Assembly (NCBI GenBank): GCA_011947345.1
Contig: JAAVTG010000584.1
Span: forward strand, 305,433 to 369,432
Direction of reading: 5' to 3'
DNA: 64,000 nucleotides
Source of the DNA: Phytophthora quininea
Taxonomy: Eukaryota; Oomycota; Peronosporomycetes; Peronosporales; Peronosporaceae
Shown here: in pieces, positions 12,424 to 23,094 of the stretch
Position numbering within the stretch: position 1 is the first letter of the stretch
Layout of the letters: each line of letters starts with the position of its first letter
Position numbers and translations under genes: made by a program
The notes under the pieces: generated by a model
Database searches by the model: none
What the model was told of the DNA's origin: nothing
The model's input: only the letters and a program-made list of their open reading frames with translations

Positions 12424-13029
12424 TTGTGTGTCTTAGCGTACGTAGGCCCCGAGCTGAGAGAACAAAACTCAATCCAAGATAACGACCCACAATGCATGAA
12501 AGTAGTTCAAGATTCGACCGACAAACCCCGTTCCAGGGTTCTGCTAGCAAGTCCGGATGCCGAAGATTCCGATCTGGAAGGGCCAGTCGAATTCCTCCTC
12601 CGTCCGGGAGAACGGTACGGGTGGTGGGTCGATCATGAACCTGAAAGCAAACATGAGGTTGCCTATGTGCATGGAGCTGTGAACGATCACCGAACCCCTA
12701 TAATGCTGGATTCGTGTGCGACCATAATTATGTTGAGTCTCGACTTTGCGCGTAAGCTCGGACTCAAACTCCGGTCGCGGAAACCACTGAGGGTGACGGG
12801 GTTGGGAGGAATCCTGACCTATATCACAGCTTGTGCTCAGGAAAAGATAACGCTCGGTTTGAGAGTTGTCTATGTCTTGGAATTGTTGGTTGCGAATATC
12901 GGCGACGGGGTCGACGTGCTCCTAGGAATGGACTTCATGTTCTGTGCTGGAGTGAGGTTGTCGATCCGGGAAGGGTTGGTACAACTCCCAGACGAGGAAG
13001 TGTTGGTGATGTATAGCGATCCGGTTTGA
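12424..13029 (+). pseudogene. Retropepsin-like aspartic protease with altered active site
   Basis: The last ~150 residues have the retropepsin layout: a LDS-x-AT active-site loop at 12706, hydrophobic strands, and the second conserved block ending in LLGMDFM near 12920-12940. The usual Asp-Ser/Thr-Gly is Asp-Ser-Cys (12709-12717), a change expected to damage catalysis. The left arm has the same triplet at 359-367. It would have cleaved the Gag-Pol polyprotein. Confidence 0.8.
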
Positions 13030-13050
13030 CGCCAAGGACGGGCTATCCCG

Positions 13051-15006
13051 GTGACCCCGCTGGAGTCTCTGTATCTGAATCTGGGCGAGTCCGCTAAAGT
13101 CCAGATCCGGTACGGGCAATCCAATCCCCAGCGCGAAGTTGTGTGGGCTGGGAGAGGGAACCGGTGGGTGACTTCCATCTTATATGCAGCGAAGTCCTGG
13201 CCAGTGACTGTGAATGTCTCGGATCGGAGGATATGGATAGATTCCCAAACTGCTGTGCCGTATATCGTGGAATATGACTCGTTTCCGATTGGCCGGTTTG
13301 TGCGGTCAGGTTGAAACGTACGAAGAGTGGCAGCACTTGATCTACGAGAACACAGTTTCGGCACAGACTCGATTGCAGATTGAGAGGCGGGAGCAAATGG
13401 ACAGGGCAGCTCAGGGACATGCGTCGAGAAACCTGAGTACGATTGGCCCAAGCAGATAATGCTACGGCCGGTTTCGGGCACATCTCAAGTACGCATCGCC
13501 AGACTCCACGAACCGCCTTCACCCGCGTTCAAAGATCTGGTTGACGCCTCCACTCAGATGGAGTCACTGGAATGTGCGAGTTCACCATGCGACGTCGGTG
13601 ACGTGGATCCAGGGGCGACCAAGGAGGATGTCTCTGGAGCATAGGTTGAGTTCCGAGATGAAAGTTCTGAGTCAAAGGTGGAGGATACTGAACATTCTGT
13701 CGCCTCTAATCTTGCCGAAGCCGGTTCCGAGATAGATGATTTCCCCGTGTGCATTGGCACCCCACTCCAGAAATTGGAGGAAGAGTACGCCCGGTGCATG
13801 CGAGTGACATCAGAAGAGCTGGACCTGGAACCTCCGGTTTACCTTCGAGAGGGCAGTGAGCTCATGGCGCAGCTGCGAGATGAACTTGCGATGCTCTCTG
13901 AGTTGGAGGATCTGAGTCTGCAGTGTGATATCGGTGCAGCTGATGTGGGAGTTCCAGGATCCACTACTCCGGAAATGGAGAAGAAGTTGAGAGACATCCT
14001 GGAACGGCATCGATCAATTTTCATAGGCGACGGGAATGCTGCCCCCGCTTCGGCGCGAGGTGTCGTTTGTGACCTGGATGTCGGGAATGCGAAGCCAATT
14101 GCACAACATGCGAGGCAGATTGCACCCCATCTCCTGGTGAAAGTCTACGAACTGTTGAAGAAACTGTTGGAGACGGGATTGATCAAGTTTTCTGACTCCG
14201 CGTGGGCATCCCTGATCGTGATCGTCCTGAAGAAGAATGGTGTGGACATCCGGATGTGTATTGACTATCGACTGGTGGACAGCTTCATCAAGTTGATGAG
14301 TTATCCGCTGCCTCTGATTGACGACCTACTGATCGGGTTCGAGCATGCGATGTGGTTCATGAGTCTCGATATGGCCAGCGGTTTCTGGGCGATCCTTATG
14401 ACCGAGAGAGCCAAGCTGATCTCGGCTTTTATTTGCCCATTCGGGCACTTCCAGTGGATCCGGATGCCGTTCGGTCTCAAAAATGCCCCGCTGATTTACC
14501 AGTGTGTGATCAACAACTGCCTTTGGGGATTCGTTCGACTCAAGCCAGACGAGGAACAGCTGGTGGATCCGGAAGTGCTGGAGTTCCTGAACCTGAGTAC
14601 GGATTCAGAACTCGCCGCATCCGAAGTACCGGCGCTGACTGAACAAATGACCGTGTTCCAGCGTAGCATCCCGATGCCATCCCATGTGGGCCCGGTGTTG
14701 GGGCGAAGTTCGTTTATCGTCGACATCGCGCACGGAGCTATGACCTGGGATGAACTTTGCGAGGATCTGAACGCACTGTTGTTCCGATTCCGCTATTGGA
14801 ATATCTCGGTCAGCCTCCCTAACAGTATGTTCGGGAAACTGACGATCCCGTATCTGTCACATGAGATCAACGCAGAGGGAATCAGGGCGACCCCGAAGAT
14901 CGCGAAGAGCATCCAGGATCTGCCGTTCCCCAGCACATTGAAGGGTGTGCAGTCGTTCCTGGGTAGCCTCAATTACTACAAAAGTTTATTGAGGACCTCC
15001 CGGTGA
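13051..15006 (+). pseudogene. Reverse transcriptase domain of pol, catalytically altered
   Basis: The linker after the protease (13051-13660) is broken by stops. The ORF 13678-15006 contains the RT: a gypsy-type N-terminal segment (IAPHLLVKVYELLKKLLETG), motif A with LDMASGFW near 14363, the MPFGLKNAP block near 14465, the thumb start SFLGSLNYY near 14955. The catalytic YxDD box is FIVD (14713-14724), so the first Asp is Val. Motif A Asp is present. The frame is lost after 14980, where the IEDLPVIAA segment continues in another frame. Confidence 0.88.
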
Positions 15007-15830
15007 TTGCTGCTGTGCATTATGAGCTGACAGATGATCAAGTGCGTTCAGGTCGGGACTTGACCCGGGCCCGGGAAGCGTTCGAGATTTTGAAACGGAA
15101 GATCGTATCGACGCCGCTGTTGAGGCACCCGGACCGCACCAAGCAGTATGTGGTAATCCCGCATGCAAACCCTTGGGCAGCATGTGCTGTCCTGGGTCAA
15201 GAGTATGATGGGGTGATCCAGCCGGTGCGGTTCACGGGGCGCGTTCTGAACGATTTCGAGACGAGGTACCACATCGCAGAGAAAGAGGTGTTGGCGATAC
15301 TACGTGTCCTGGAACTGTTCAAGCCACTCCTTGCTGATACCCAGTTCCGATTGCAGCCTACACCCGCTATTCGGTTCTGGAGTGGCTATTGAATTCCAAT
15401 ACCGCGGACAGGAGATACCTTCGATGGGGACTGGAACTTTCCAGACGCTCACTAGAGATTCGTCGTGTGCAGCGAGACGAAGATGGCTTAGCGGCAATTC
15501 ACGGTGCGGGGATAACCCCACGTGAACACCTGGACGCAGTACCCGAAGAACTCATTCTGGTCAAGGGGCGGGTCAAGCCCCACCACCGACCAGCGTAGCG
15601 ATGCTGGAGGCTGATTACAGAGGGGTGGTTCTGAGTTTCGACGGAGCCGCCAAAATCTCGACCCGGAAAGGGAGTTGTGGCTGCATCTTGTGGCAACTCC
15701 CAGGCTGGAAGGCGTTGGCGGCACGGGGATACTTGCTGGAAGACGTGACGGTGAATAATGCTGAGTATTATGGACTGCTGAGGGTCTGGATCTCGCGTTC
15801 GAAGCTGAGATCCAAGAACTGATCGTGGTT
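15003..15830 (+). pseudogene. pol RNase H region
   Basis: 15003-15392 is the RT-linked RNase H fold, with HANPWAACAVLGQE and a YHIAEKEVLAILRVLELF helix typical of this chromovirus group. After a frame change near 15370 a linker follows (15375-15598). At 15601 a second RNase H-like segment begins (SFDGAAKISTRKGSCGC, then VNNAEYYGLL), which is completed in a third frame from 15825 by VVGDSRIVIQQAQG. Its carboxylates (Asp in SFDG, Glu in NNAEY, Asp in GDS) are all visible. The domain would remove RNA from the RNA-DNA hybrid. Confidence 0.8.
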
Positions 15831-17411
15831 GGAGACTCTCGCATTGTGATCCAACAAGCACAAGGTTTGATTAACTGTAATCAGCCCAATCTTCAACGCA
15901 GGCTGGCGGAATATGAGGTATCCAAGTTGAGGTTCAAGTCCCAGCGCTTGGTACACGTGAAGCGCGAATATAACCAGGCGGCAGACTATCTGACCTCGAA
16001 GACGTTAATGCTGGATCAGACATGGAAGGTTGAGGATCCTGAGGAGCTCACACACTTGGAGGTGGTTTCCAAGATCCCAGAGAAGCTGATGAAGTCGGAG
16101 CCGAGGTCTGGGAGCCAAGATCCAAGTCCTGTGGCTCTGACTCCTGCTGCCAAGATTTTGGTAGCCGTGATTCGTGGACGAGAACGCGAAACGGGCCCGG
16201 ATGGTGAATCTGCGTCCCCGCTCGAAACTCAAGAGGAGAGGTGGCGACGCATTCAGGTACATCAAGATGGCGATGAGCAGCTCATGCGAATCAAGAAGTA
16301 CCTGAAGGGTGACCTGCAAGACTACTCTCGAGCTCAAGTCAAAAAGATCGCCAAAGTTGCGGATCAGTATGTCTTAGACTCGAGAGGGGTCCTGTATCGC
16401 TTGAGCTCTCCAACACGCGACCGGCCCCGAAACAGAGGTTCAGAGTTGCGACTAGTGGTTCCGGAGCCGCTGCGTCCAGACATATTACACTACGCGCACG
16501 AAGACTATCAGGGTGGACACCCAGGTATATCTCGAACGTATGAAAAATTACGATCAGAATACTATTGGCCACGAATGTACGCTGATGTGGAAGTCTTTGT
16601 CAAGGAATGTCTGGATTGCGCGTCCGCAAAGGGGCGACCTCCGAATCCGGGCCCCTCACCTGGAAACATTGAGCCACGACGCCCGTTCGAGGTCGTCTCT
16701 ATGGACTTTGTGACACACATGCCGAAATCTGAACGTGGAAATACTTTCCTGTTATTGTTCCAAGACACATTTTCAGGATACGTCATGTGCAAACCCATGA
16801 GCTCGACCACGGCACAAGACGTCGCAGAGGCATACGAGGAGTGTGTGTTCCGGATATTCGGCGCCAGTTCGATGATTCGTCACGATCAGGATCCACGGTT
16901 CATGAGTGAGGTGTTCACCCGGTTCCGGGAAATGTTGGGCAGTAAGCAGAGAGCCACTCTCGCATATCGCCCCCAAGTCAATGGTCAGCAGGAACGTTCA
17001 GTCCAGACTGTCATGAGAGCGGTTCGGGAGTATGTTGCCGAAGAAGACCAGAGTGACTGGGACGATCATGCTGAGAGACTGATGTTTGCCCTCAACACCT
17101 CTTTCGATGCGACCAGGCTGGATACGCCATTCTACCTGGTTCACGGTTGGGACGCGCAGGGGACGGTGTCCGCCATGCTGGGCCCCAGACCGTCTTCGAT
17201 TTCAGAACGCAGTGCCTACGAGTGGAGACGTAAGTTGCAGCGCGACTATAGCTACGCTCAGGCTTGCGCTGCGAATCTCCAGAAGGAGGCGAAGCACAAA
17301 GGTCGGAAGCCCAGACGCAGAAGTGGCGAGAACTTTCGGGACGCCTCAGAGCCGGATTCAAAGTCGGGGATGCAGTGTGGCTGTACATCCCAAAGGTGCA
17401 GCCCGGTTTGA
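15825..17411 (+). pseudogene. RNase H end plus integrase domain of pol
   Basis: This 528-codon stretch is the longest intact piece of pol. After the RNase H tail comes an integrase with an HHCC zinc-binding region near 16490-16640 (HYAHEDYQGGHPG ... CLDCASAK). Its catalytic core has Asp at 16704, Asp at 16884 and Glu at 16992, giving the D-D-35-E spacing. These three residues are intact, unlike those of RT and protease. The frame closes at 17411; the true continuation is the overlapping frame from about 17300. Confidence 0.88.
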
Positions 17412-17881
17412 GTCGGAAGCTAGCCCATCTATGGCATGGTCCGTTTCGGATTGAGGAGATGCACGATGATTTCAGAGTCAAGCTTAAAGTGAGTGATACT
17501 GGTTATCGCGTGAATCCTTGGGTGCATGTGAGCCGCCTGAAACCACGGGCTCTGTTCCCGAAACGACCGAGTTCGGAAATCGATGTGGAAGAAGACGACG
17601 ATTTCGATGCGGCGCTGTTACCAGAGGATAGTAGGGAACCCGACACCCAGAACGACGAGTATGAAGTGGAAAACATTCTGGATGTGCGATGGTTCAAGCG
17701 TACCCGAACACCGACGCGGGTCAGAGAATACCAGATCAAGTGGAAGGGTTACGACGAGACCGATGGGGCCCCCGTGTCACAGTTAAGTTGTGGTGCTCTC
17801 CTGTGTGAGTTCAATCAAGGGGCGCGGGCGAGAGCTCGGTTCCGAGCCATGCAGGCAGGGGATGACCGTCCAGGAGTGTAG
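17300..17881 (+). pseudogene. Integrase C-terminus with chromodomain
   Basis: Starts with the SH3-like GPF/Y region (LAHLWHGPFRIEEM) near 17425. The chromodomain is at about 17655-17810: YEVENILDVRW, a basic turn, REYQIKWKGYDE, and the C-terminal PVSQLSCGALLCEFN helix. Chromodomains at this position define chromoviruses and are known to steer integration to marked chromatin. The stop is at 17879-17881. It joins the integrase by a frame change between 17300 and 17350. Confidence 0.88.
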
Positions 17882-18170
17882 CCTTCTGAGTGCTCACCCT
17901 GGAACTCAACGGCATTGTGAAGATGACTGACCTGATTGTGAATTGTTTGATTATTGTAACCTGAAAGCTGGAGATCTCGGCATCCCCAAGACGTGACGGA
18001 GGCTGAGGGTGACGCCAGTCTGAAGGATCGGAGGTGGAGCTATATGGATTGGAAGACGGAGATAGTGCACGATTTTCTGTTGAGCATAAGTGGATGACGC
18101 TATGACATGCAAAATAGAGAAGTGTGGAAGCTGCGTCCAGAGTGGGCGGAGAGAAGCCGAAGCCAGCGAG
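17882..18170. other. Non-coding gap between pol and the antisense block
   Basis: No ORF, repeat or RNA signature recognised. It may hold transcription-end signals for both the sense pol and the antisense block, since the two converge here. Confidence 0.5.
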
Positions 18171-18971
18171 TCACTTGCTGCGTCTCAGGATTGGGTTCTT
18201 GACCCGCTCGGGGAGCTTCATCGCTCGACTGCGCAGGGATTCCGGAACAAGTGAGAGACGCTGCTGTTCGTTCTCGGTGGCGGCCCATTGAGTGCGCTCA
18301 GGTTCACGTTCGTCCAGATCGTCGAGCTGCTCGATCAACGAGATGGGACGTCCGCGCCTCTGAACGCGGGGGTCTTGCCAGATCCAGTAGCACACCCGGG
18401 TTGGCAGCGTTCACAGACCAGGCTCGTCGAACAGAGTTTCGGGGAAGTTCTTGATCGCACGCAGTTTCTTCAGCAGAGTCGCGTGTCCCCGACGCAGTGT
18501 GTCACGACGCGACCGACGCTCTCGGTGGTATCGGCTGGAGGCGGGATCCGGATTTTCGTCGGTCCCGAAATCGACGTTGACCCAGTGAAGCCACTCCCAC
18601 CAAGCTTGAGCGTGAGTGTACACGAAGTTCACATACTTCCGAACCCCGCGCAGTACTTCGATCCCGAGCTCGGCGCGTCGATGAAAGCAGAAGCACCGAG
18701 ATCGGTCGGCGAACATCCTCTTCCACGGCTCTTCACCCGGGACGGCAGACAAGTCCTTGAACATGGCTAAGTCCCAACGCGAGCTCCACGACGTAATGTC
18801 GAGTCGGTGGGGCTGGTAATTCGGATATCCTGGCGTCTGCCCGGACGCTGTCCGAGTCCCGTAGAACTGCATCATGGCCCCGAAGTACCGGAACGACGAG
18901 AACCGGTCCCGATCCGCGTCCTCGATCGTAGCGAGCTCGGTGATGCTCAGAGTATTAAACGCACCGAGCAA
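18171..18971 (-). pseudogene. Antisense ORF, C-terminal part
   Basis: This continues the upstream minus-strand protein after a one-base frame change near 18960-18970. It is open to 18171 except for one TGA at 18411-18413. Notable features are a Trp/Tyr/Phe-rich region (RYFGAMMQFYGTRT, YTHAQAWWEWLHW) near 18900-18590, an Arg-rich stretch near 18510 and a charged helical tail. The aromatic pattern looks like a folded domain rather than a chance ORF. Function unknown. Confidence 0.55.
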
Positions 18972-20628
18972 GCGGAGATCTCTGACGCGTGACCGGGGTA
19001 GGTGCAGCTGTGTCTTCGCGACGGGCCAGAGGTGTTACCTCGTGGCGCTTGGCAGGCGGTCCGGAGTCGTCCGTCCCAGGACGGTGGCGCTTGCGTTCAG
19101 GCGGAGACCTCACCAGTATCCCGGCACCTGGAACCTCCACCACTGAGTTGTCGTCATCAGACGATGGAAGTGGGGACCCGAGGGATTCATCGCCTTGATC
19201 ACGCCAGTCTGGGTCGTCGCTCTTGTCGTCGGAAGAACTTGATCCTGAGTCTACCTCGTTCAACTCGTGTAGATGCGCGTCGAGAGCTGGCCACGGGTCG
19301 GGACGTAGACCATCGCGTCGCAGACCACGGAGGATCACGTCGGCCCCGATGAAGTACCCTTCAGGAACGAAGCGAGCCCACTTAGTCTGCTCCAACTTCT
19401 TCCAGTAGATCATGCTGGCCAACATGTGCGAGAGGTCATTCCTGTAGAAGAACGAGTGCGCGGGCTGGTCCTTGTCGAGTACTTCCATGGCCTTGTCGTA
19501 AGACATTCCTGACAGCACGGCGCAGCGAACGTCCCGACGCAGCTTGTTCCACTCCACAAATTCTGGAAGTGAAGATTGCGCTTGGGACAGCGTCACGCTT
19601 GGGGGTATGTCCGCTTCTCGAGCGCGAATGTGGACTGGGTCGTGGTGCTTGGGTCGAGGATCTGGAGGCTTGCCCTCCGTATCCGACACTGCCTGTTGCT
19701 TGCCGTTGAACTTCCCACTGCGAGGGGAGCCCAACTCCGCGAGCGCTTGGGTAACAGCTTCATGAGCTGCTCCTGAACCCGACGCTCCGTCTGAAGGACC
19801 GACGGCCCAGGACCCTGTCTTGCTTTCCGCTGAAGGTCCTGAGTCGATCCGTAGACGAGGAGCTTTGGGCGTCGAATACGGAGGCGCCACGAACCCAGGA
19901 GCGTCCAGCGCGAAGACGTTGATCGTGGTGCTCCAGGAGTCTGGGACCGAGGTCTTGTTTACGAAGTGCTTGATCAACTCCCAGAGCCGCGACCAGTTTG
20001 TAGCCACAGTGGCGTGGTGATGAAGGAACTCGTTCAGGGCGACCGGATCGAAGGTGCTCTCCACAGCCTTGCGCGCGAGTTGCTGGCGGTGAACGGTGTT
20101 CTATTTCAGCTCCTTGTTGAGGTCCCGGATCGTCGCATGGGCAGAGTCCAGCTCGATTTGGTGACTGGTTGAGAGGGAGTATACCTCTTCTTGGAACTTG
20201 GCCTTGGCTTCCTTCAGCTCCCGCTCCAGCTCCTGGATCCGGCCTTCGTAGTAGGTACACATGGCCTTCCACTCCCGACGCATGTCTCGAGTCTCTTCAC
20301 GGCACTCGACGGCGTAGGAGATCTGCTGCGCGCCGCCTGCACTCTGGACCTCTTCCTCCAGAATCCGGAACGTGTCCAGGAGCCGGCGCAGGAAAGATAT
20401 CGTGTTCGCGACGCGCTCGGCGAGCTGGTCGGGCTCGAATTCTTGAAGCAGAGACGCTACCTCCCGACGCACTTGCAAGGAGTTCAAGAGCGTTTCGAGG
20501 ACGGCGTTGGTGTGACCGTCCCCGCTGCTCGTTTCCAGGAGGCAGTCCTTGATTCCAGGCCCGAGGAACTCTTCGAGGTCCTCGATGTCCCGACGAGTGA
20601 GTCGCTCGTGAGTGAGCAAGACTTCCAA
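18955..20628 (-). pseudogene. Antisense ORF of the chromovirus, coiled-coil and acidic part
   Basis: One minus-strand frame is open from 20628 to 18955 except for a single TAG at 20101-20103. The first ~175 residues are strongly helical with heptads (around IRQELERELKEAK-type segments at 20240-20190), so a coiled coil is likely. The middle is Ser/Gly/Pro-rich. A compact helical domain follows at about 19560-19290 (YDKAMEVLDKDQP, SMIYWKKLEQTKWARFVPEGYFIGADVILRG), then an acidic Ser/Asp run and a basic stretch near 19070. I recognise no family. It lies between pol and the PPT inside one element, as antisense additional ORFs do in some plant gypsy elements. An alternative is the gag of another, nested element. 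Confidence 0.6.
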
Positions 20629-21206
20629 CCCGCCGAAACCATCCTGGACGAAGGAACCGTTGTCGATGTGGGTCTTGGTGGCCGGAACTCCCAGAATACG
20701 CAGCTCGGCTTCGTCGTCGTGTAGCGGAGGCTCCGATCAGGAGACCGGGACCGGGTCCAAGAGATGAGAGACTCGGGATGCTGGGACCAGACCCGAGAGA
20801 CCGACCGTGGCGTGCTCGTCCTCGGTGAGCGTTTCCGAAGGTCCGCGAATACCCGGACGCAGGCTGCGGAGCGGGGGTCTTGGTCGTCGCACGTAAAGGC
20901 GGACTTGGAGCGCTGCGTGGGGCGAACGATCTCTTCTTCCTCCTCCTCCTCCTCTTCTTCGTCGTCCTCTTCTTCGTCGTCAGCTGTGCCTTGGGCACGC
21001 TTTTCTGGGCGACGAGACTCCGTGGACCCATGCTCGCTGTCGGCATCGGACACCGACCTCCCGTCGGACGTGGCGTCGCTCTCTTGCTTGCCGCTTGCGG
21101 CTGTCGCTGCCGCGGACGCCTCCGCGTGTAGAGCTGCCGACGCGACCTGTGCCGTCTCCGACGCTGGAGATGCTGCTGGCGTGGCCTTGCTGACGGCGTC
21201 CGCCAT
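20484..21206 (-). pseudogene. Antisense ORF, N-terminal part with acidic run
   Basis: From the ATG at 21206 the protein is Ala/Ser/Glu-rich, with a run of acidic residues (about 20930-21000) encoded by GAG/GAC/GAA repeats, followed by a basic segment. The frame becomes implausible (Arg/Ser/Pro-rich) after about 20880. Continuation in the 20628 frame looks better, so a frameshift is likely between 20880 and 20650. The ORF can be extended upstream to 21482, but that part runs over the region just inside the LTR and has no coding character. Confidence 0.5.
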
Positions 21207-21487
21207 GGTGTGAGAAGTCTTCCTCCGAGATGGCTTGCTTGGATGGAGATTCGCGTTGTGATTTTGTTTTGAGAGCCGACTTGGGTCCAGTTGGACTTTG
21301 TCTGGCCACCGTTGAATTTTGGCCCTCCTTTGCAAACGGGCGAGATGATGGGTGGAGCCTGGAGCGGGCGGTTGATCGTTTGGGACTCCCCCAATCCCCG
21401 ACACGGGCTTGGACTTAATTGAGACTTGACGATGTCCCGGCATGGCCCGACAGTTTGTGATAAATTCTGCACTGACGTTCATGACCT

Positions 21488-21498
21488 GGAAGGGGCGG
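21488..21498 (+). other. Polypurine tract (plus-strand primer)
   Basis: GGAAGGGGCGG lies one base before the LTR start at 21500. Its place and strand show that the LTR on its right is the 3' LTR of the plus-strand element, and that the antisense ORFs lie inside the element rather than beyond it. Confidence 0.75.
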
Positions 21499-21499
21499 T

Positions 21500-23094
21500 T
21501 GTGGTGATGCTGATTTGGATTTTTCTATGGGTAGCAATCCCCGCGCTGTGATTGGTTGGATTTTAACTTAGTGGATGAGTGGTTGTGGAGACGTGTGACC
21601 AGTTGGGACAAGGCTGTGGCGGGAGTCCTACCAAGGATGGTCCCTAGGTTTCGGAAGCCTGCGTCGGGAGTATGTAAATCCCGAAACGCACTGGAGGCTC
21701 GGTCCGAAGCCGCACCTCGTCCGTCAGCAAGTACCCAAGAGTGGGCGAAAATCACATTGAGGGAACGTATCCCCTCTGTGACTTGTGTAGCCTTGGCCCC
21801 AAAGCGCACGATGAGTGTGACGCTAAGGGCTCCCAAGACCAGTCTCTCCAACAAAGCACGTGTTACACAACACACTACGTTTCCAAGAAGTTGCTACGCC
21901 TGACGAAGATGGATTCCCGATGCATTAGGATCCTGGAACCGGATTCGGTATCCTGGACGCAGATCGGCGTTCCAGGATGACCAATCCCTGAACCGTGATT
22001 CTGGATGTATGAAATTGTGGAAGTCCCTATACAGACATCAGGTCAAGAATCAATCCCCAGTGCGAGTGATGTGGAGCGCCTGGAGTTGAAGTTGCGAGAG
22101 GTCACCCCGTTTGGGAAACTTGACCCCATTGAGCAATGGAGATGCTCCAGGATTGCGCACCCAGTGATGACTCCATAGTCAGACCAAGTCACTTGCACCG
22201 TCCATATTCAAGTCAAGATATTGTCAGAAGATCGTTCAAGATTCGTACTTAGTATTGCATAGCTAGTTTGTATGAGATTTTAACAGAGTTCGATTTCCCC
22301 AAGTTCTCAAGTGCTCCGAGGAAGCGGAGGCCGCATTGGGCGTTAAGGGCACCTTGGCTTAGGGACTAGGCTCGCGTGGAACTCCCCGTGTTCAAGTCCA
22401 GTTGGGAAGGGGAGTTCTGAGGGTTGCTCCCGGATTGACCCCGACCCATTCCATATCCTAGTTGGGCCGTCGGTACATCCGGGCGTCACCCATTTCATAT
22501 TGACCTGGCCGTCTTGTGTGGCTGGATAGCAGTGACCACCAGGGCGTTGACACTAACTGCGTTGTGAATCGACTGACCTAAGCTTTGTAACCGAGTGCTG
22601 TATCTGTTGCTCCGCGAGGAGCTGGTGCGCGAACGTCGGGGTGTTCGAGACCTTCCAGGTGTCCCGAACCGCATACGCCCCATCGATCCTGGACGAGGAC
22701 CCGCCACCCGACGGTCCAAAAGAATAAGTGGTGGCTGCATATCGGTATCGAGCTCTGTATTGTTAATTGTTATCTTGTTCAAGGTTTGGCTGTGTGGTCC
22801 TGGAGTGCGACCACAAGCTACCTTCTAACTCTTCTAACCCGCTCTCTGTAGCAAGCGCGTTCGGGGAACTCCCGAACTGCAGTACTAACCTACCCGTTAC
22901 CTGTATCCTGAGCAGGTGTCCTCCCTGGTCGTCGAGTCGAGCGATTCGAACCCTTAGGGATTGCACACAAGGTACACGCCAACGGTTCCAGGTTGCTCAA
23001 GGGCCTTCTGGAACCGCTACCCCCGCAGACCAGTTCATTCGAGTCGCGCCACTGTACACCCCCTGGGTGCAAGTTTTCACCGAGCTTCGCCACA
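21500..23094 (+). repeat. 3' LTR of the right chromovirus
   Basis: TGTGGTGATG at 21500 to GCCACA at 23094, 1,595 bp. It aligns along its length with the other two LTR copies, with many substitutions and small indels. Host-type sequence begins at 23095 (AGCGG...). No target-site duplicate can be checked because the left LTR is truncated. Confidence 0.92.

Larger units (their letters stand above)
6711..13075. repeat. Right arm of the giant inverted repeat
   Basis: Mirror copy of 1-6365, separated from it by a 345-bp spacer. It contains a 5'-truncated LTR, the primer-binding site, the gag region and the protease of the chromovirus on the plus strand. Stop codons and frameshifts in gag are shared by both arms, apart from the homopolymer differences, so the decay predates the duplication. 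Sequence beyond 13075 continues into pol, whereas the left mate runs off the window. Confidence 0.95.
6711..23094 (+). mobile_element. Right Ty3/gypsy chromovirus with antisense ORF block (16.4 kb)
   Basis: The order on the plus strand is: truncated 5' LTR (6711-7979), primer-binding site (7982), gag (8084-12150), zinc knuckles and protease (12080-13029), reverse transcriptase and RNase H (13051-15830), integrase (16300-17260), chromodomain (to 17881), a 3.3-kb section coding on the opposite strand (21206-18171), polypurine tract (21488-21498) and 3' LTR (21500-23094). The element is non-autonomous now. It has many stops and frameshifts, and key residues are changed in protease and RT. The 5' and 3' LTRs differ by roughly 20 positions in the first 400 aligned bases, so the insertion is not recent. 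Confidence 0.88.

Noticed and set aside
1..13075. Missed-adapter (SMRTbell) read-through as sole explanation of the palindrome
   Set aside because: That error gives arms joined without a spacer. Here 345 bp of asymmetric spacer is present and the right arm runs on into unique sequence. Other chimera types remain possible and are listed as a finding.
20191..20724. 177-codon plus-strand ORF inside the antisense block
   Set aside because: It runs opposite the coiled-coil frame, which has far better protein character on the minus strand.
20930..20985. CTC/TTC-rich tract as a regulatory microsatellite
   Set aside because: On the minus strand it encodes the Glu/Asp run of the antisense protein, which explains its composition.
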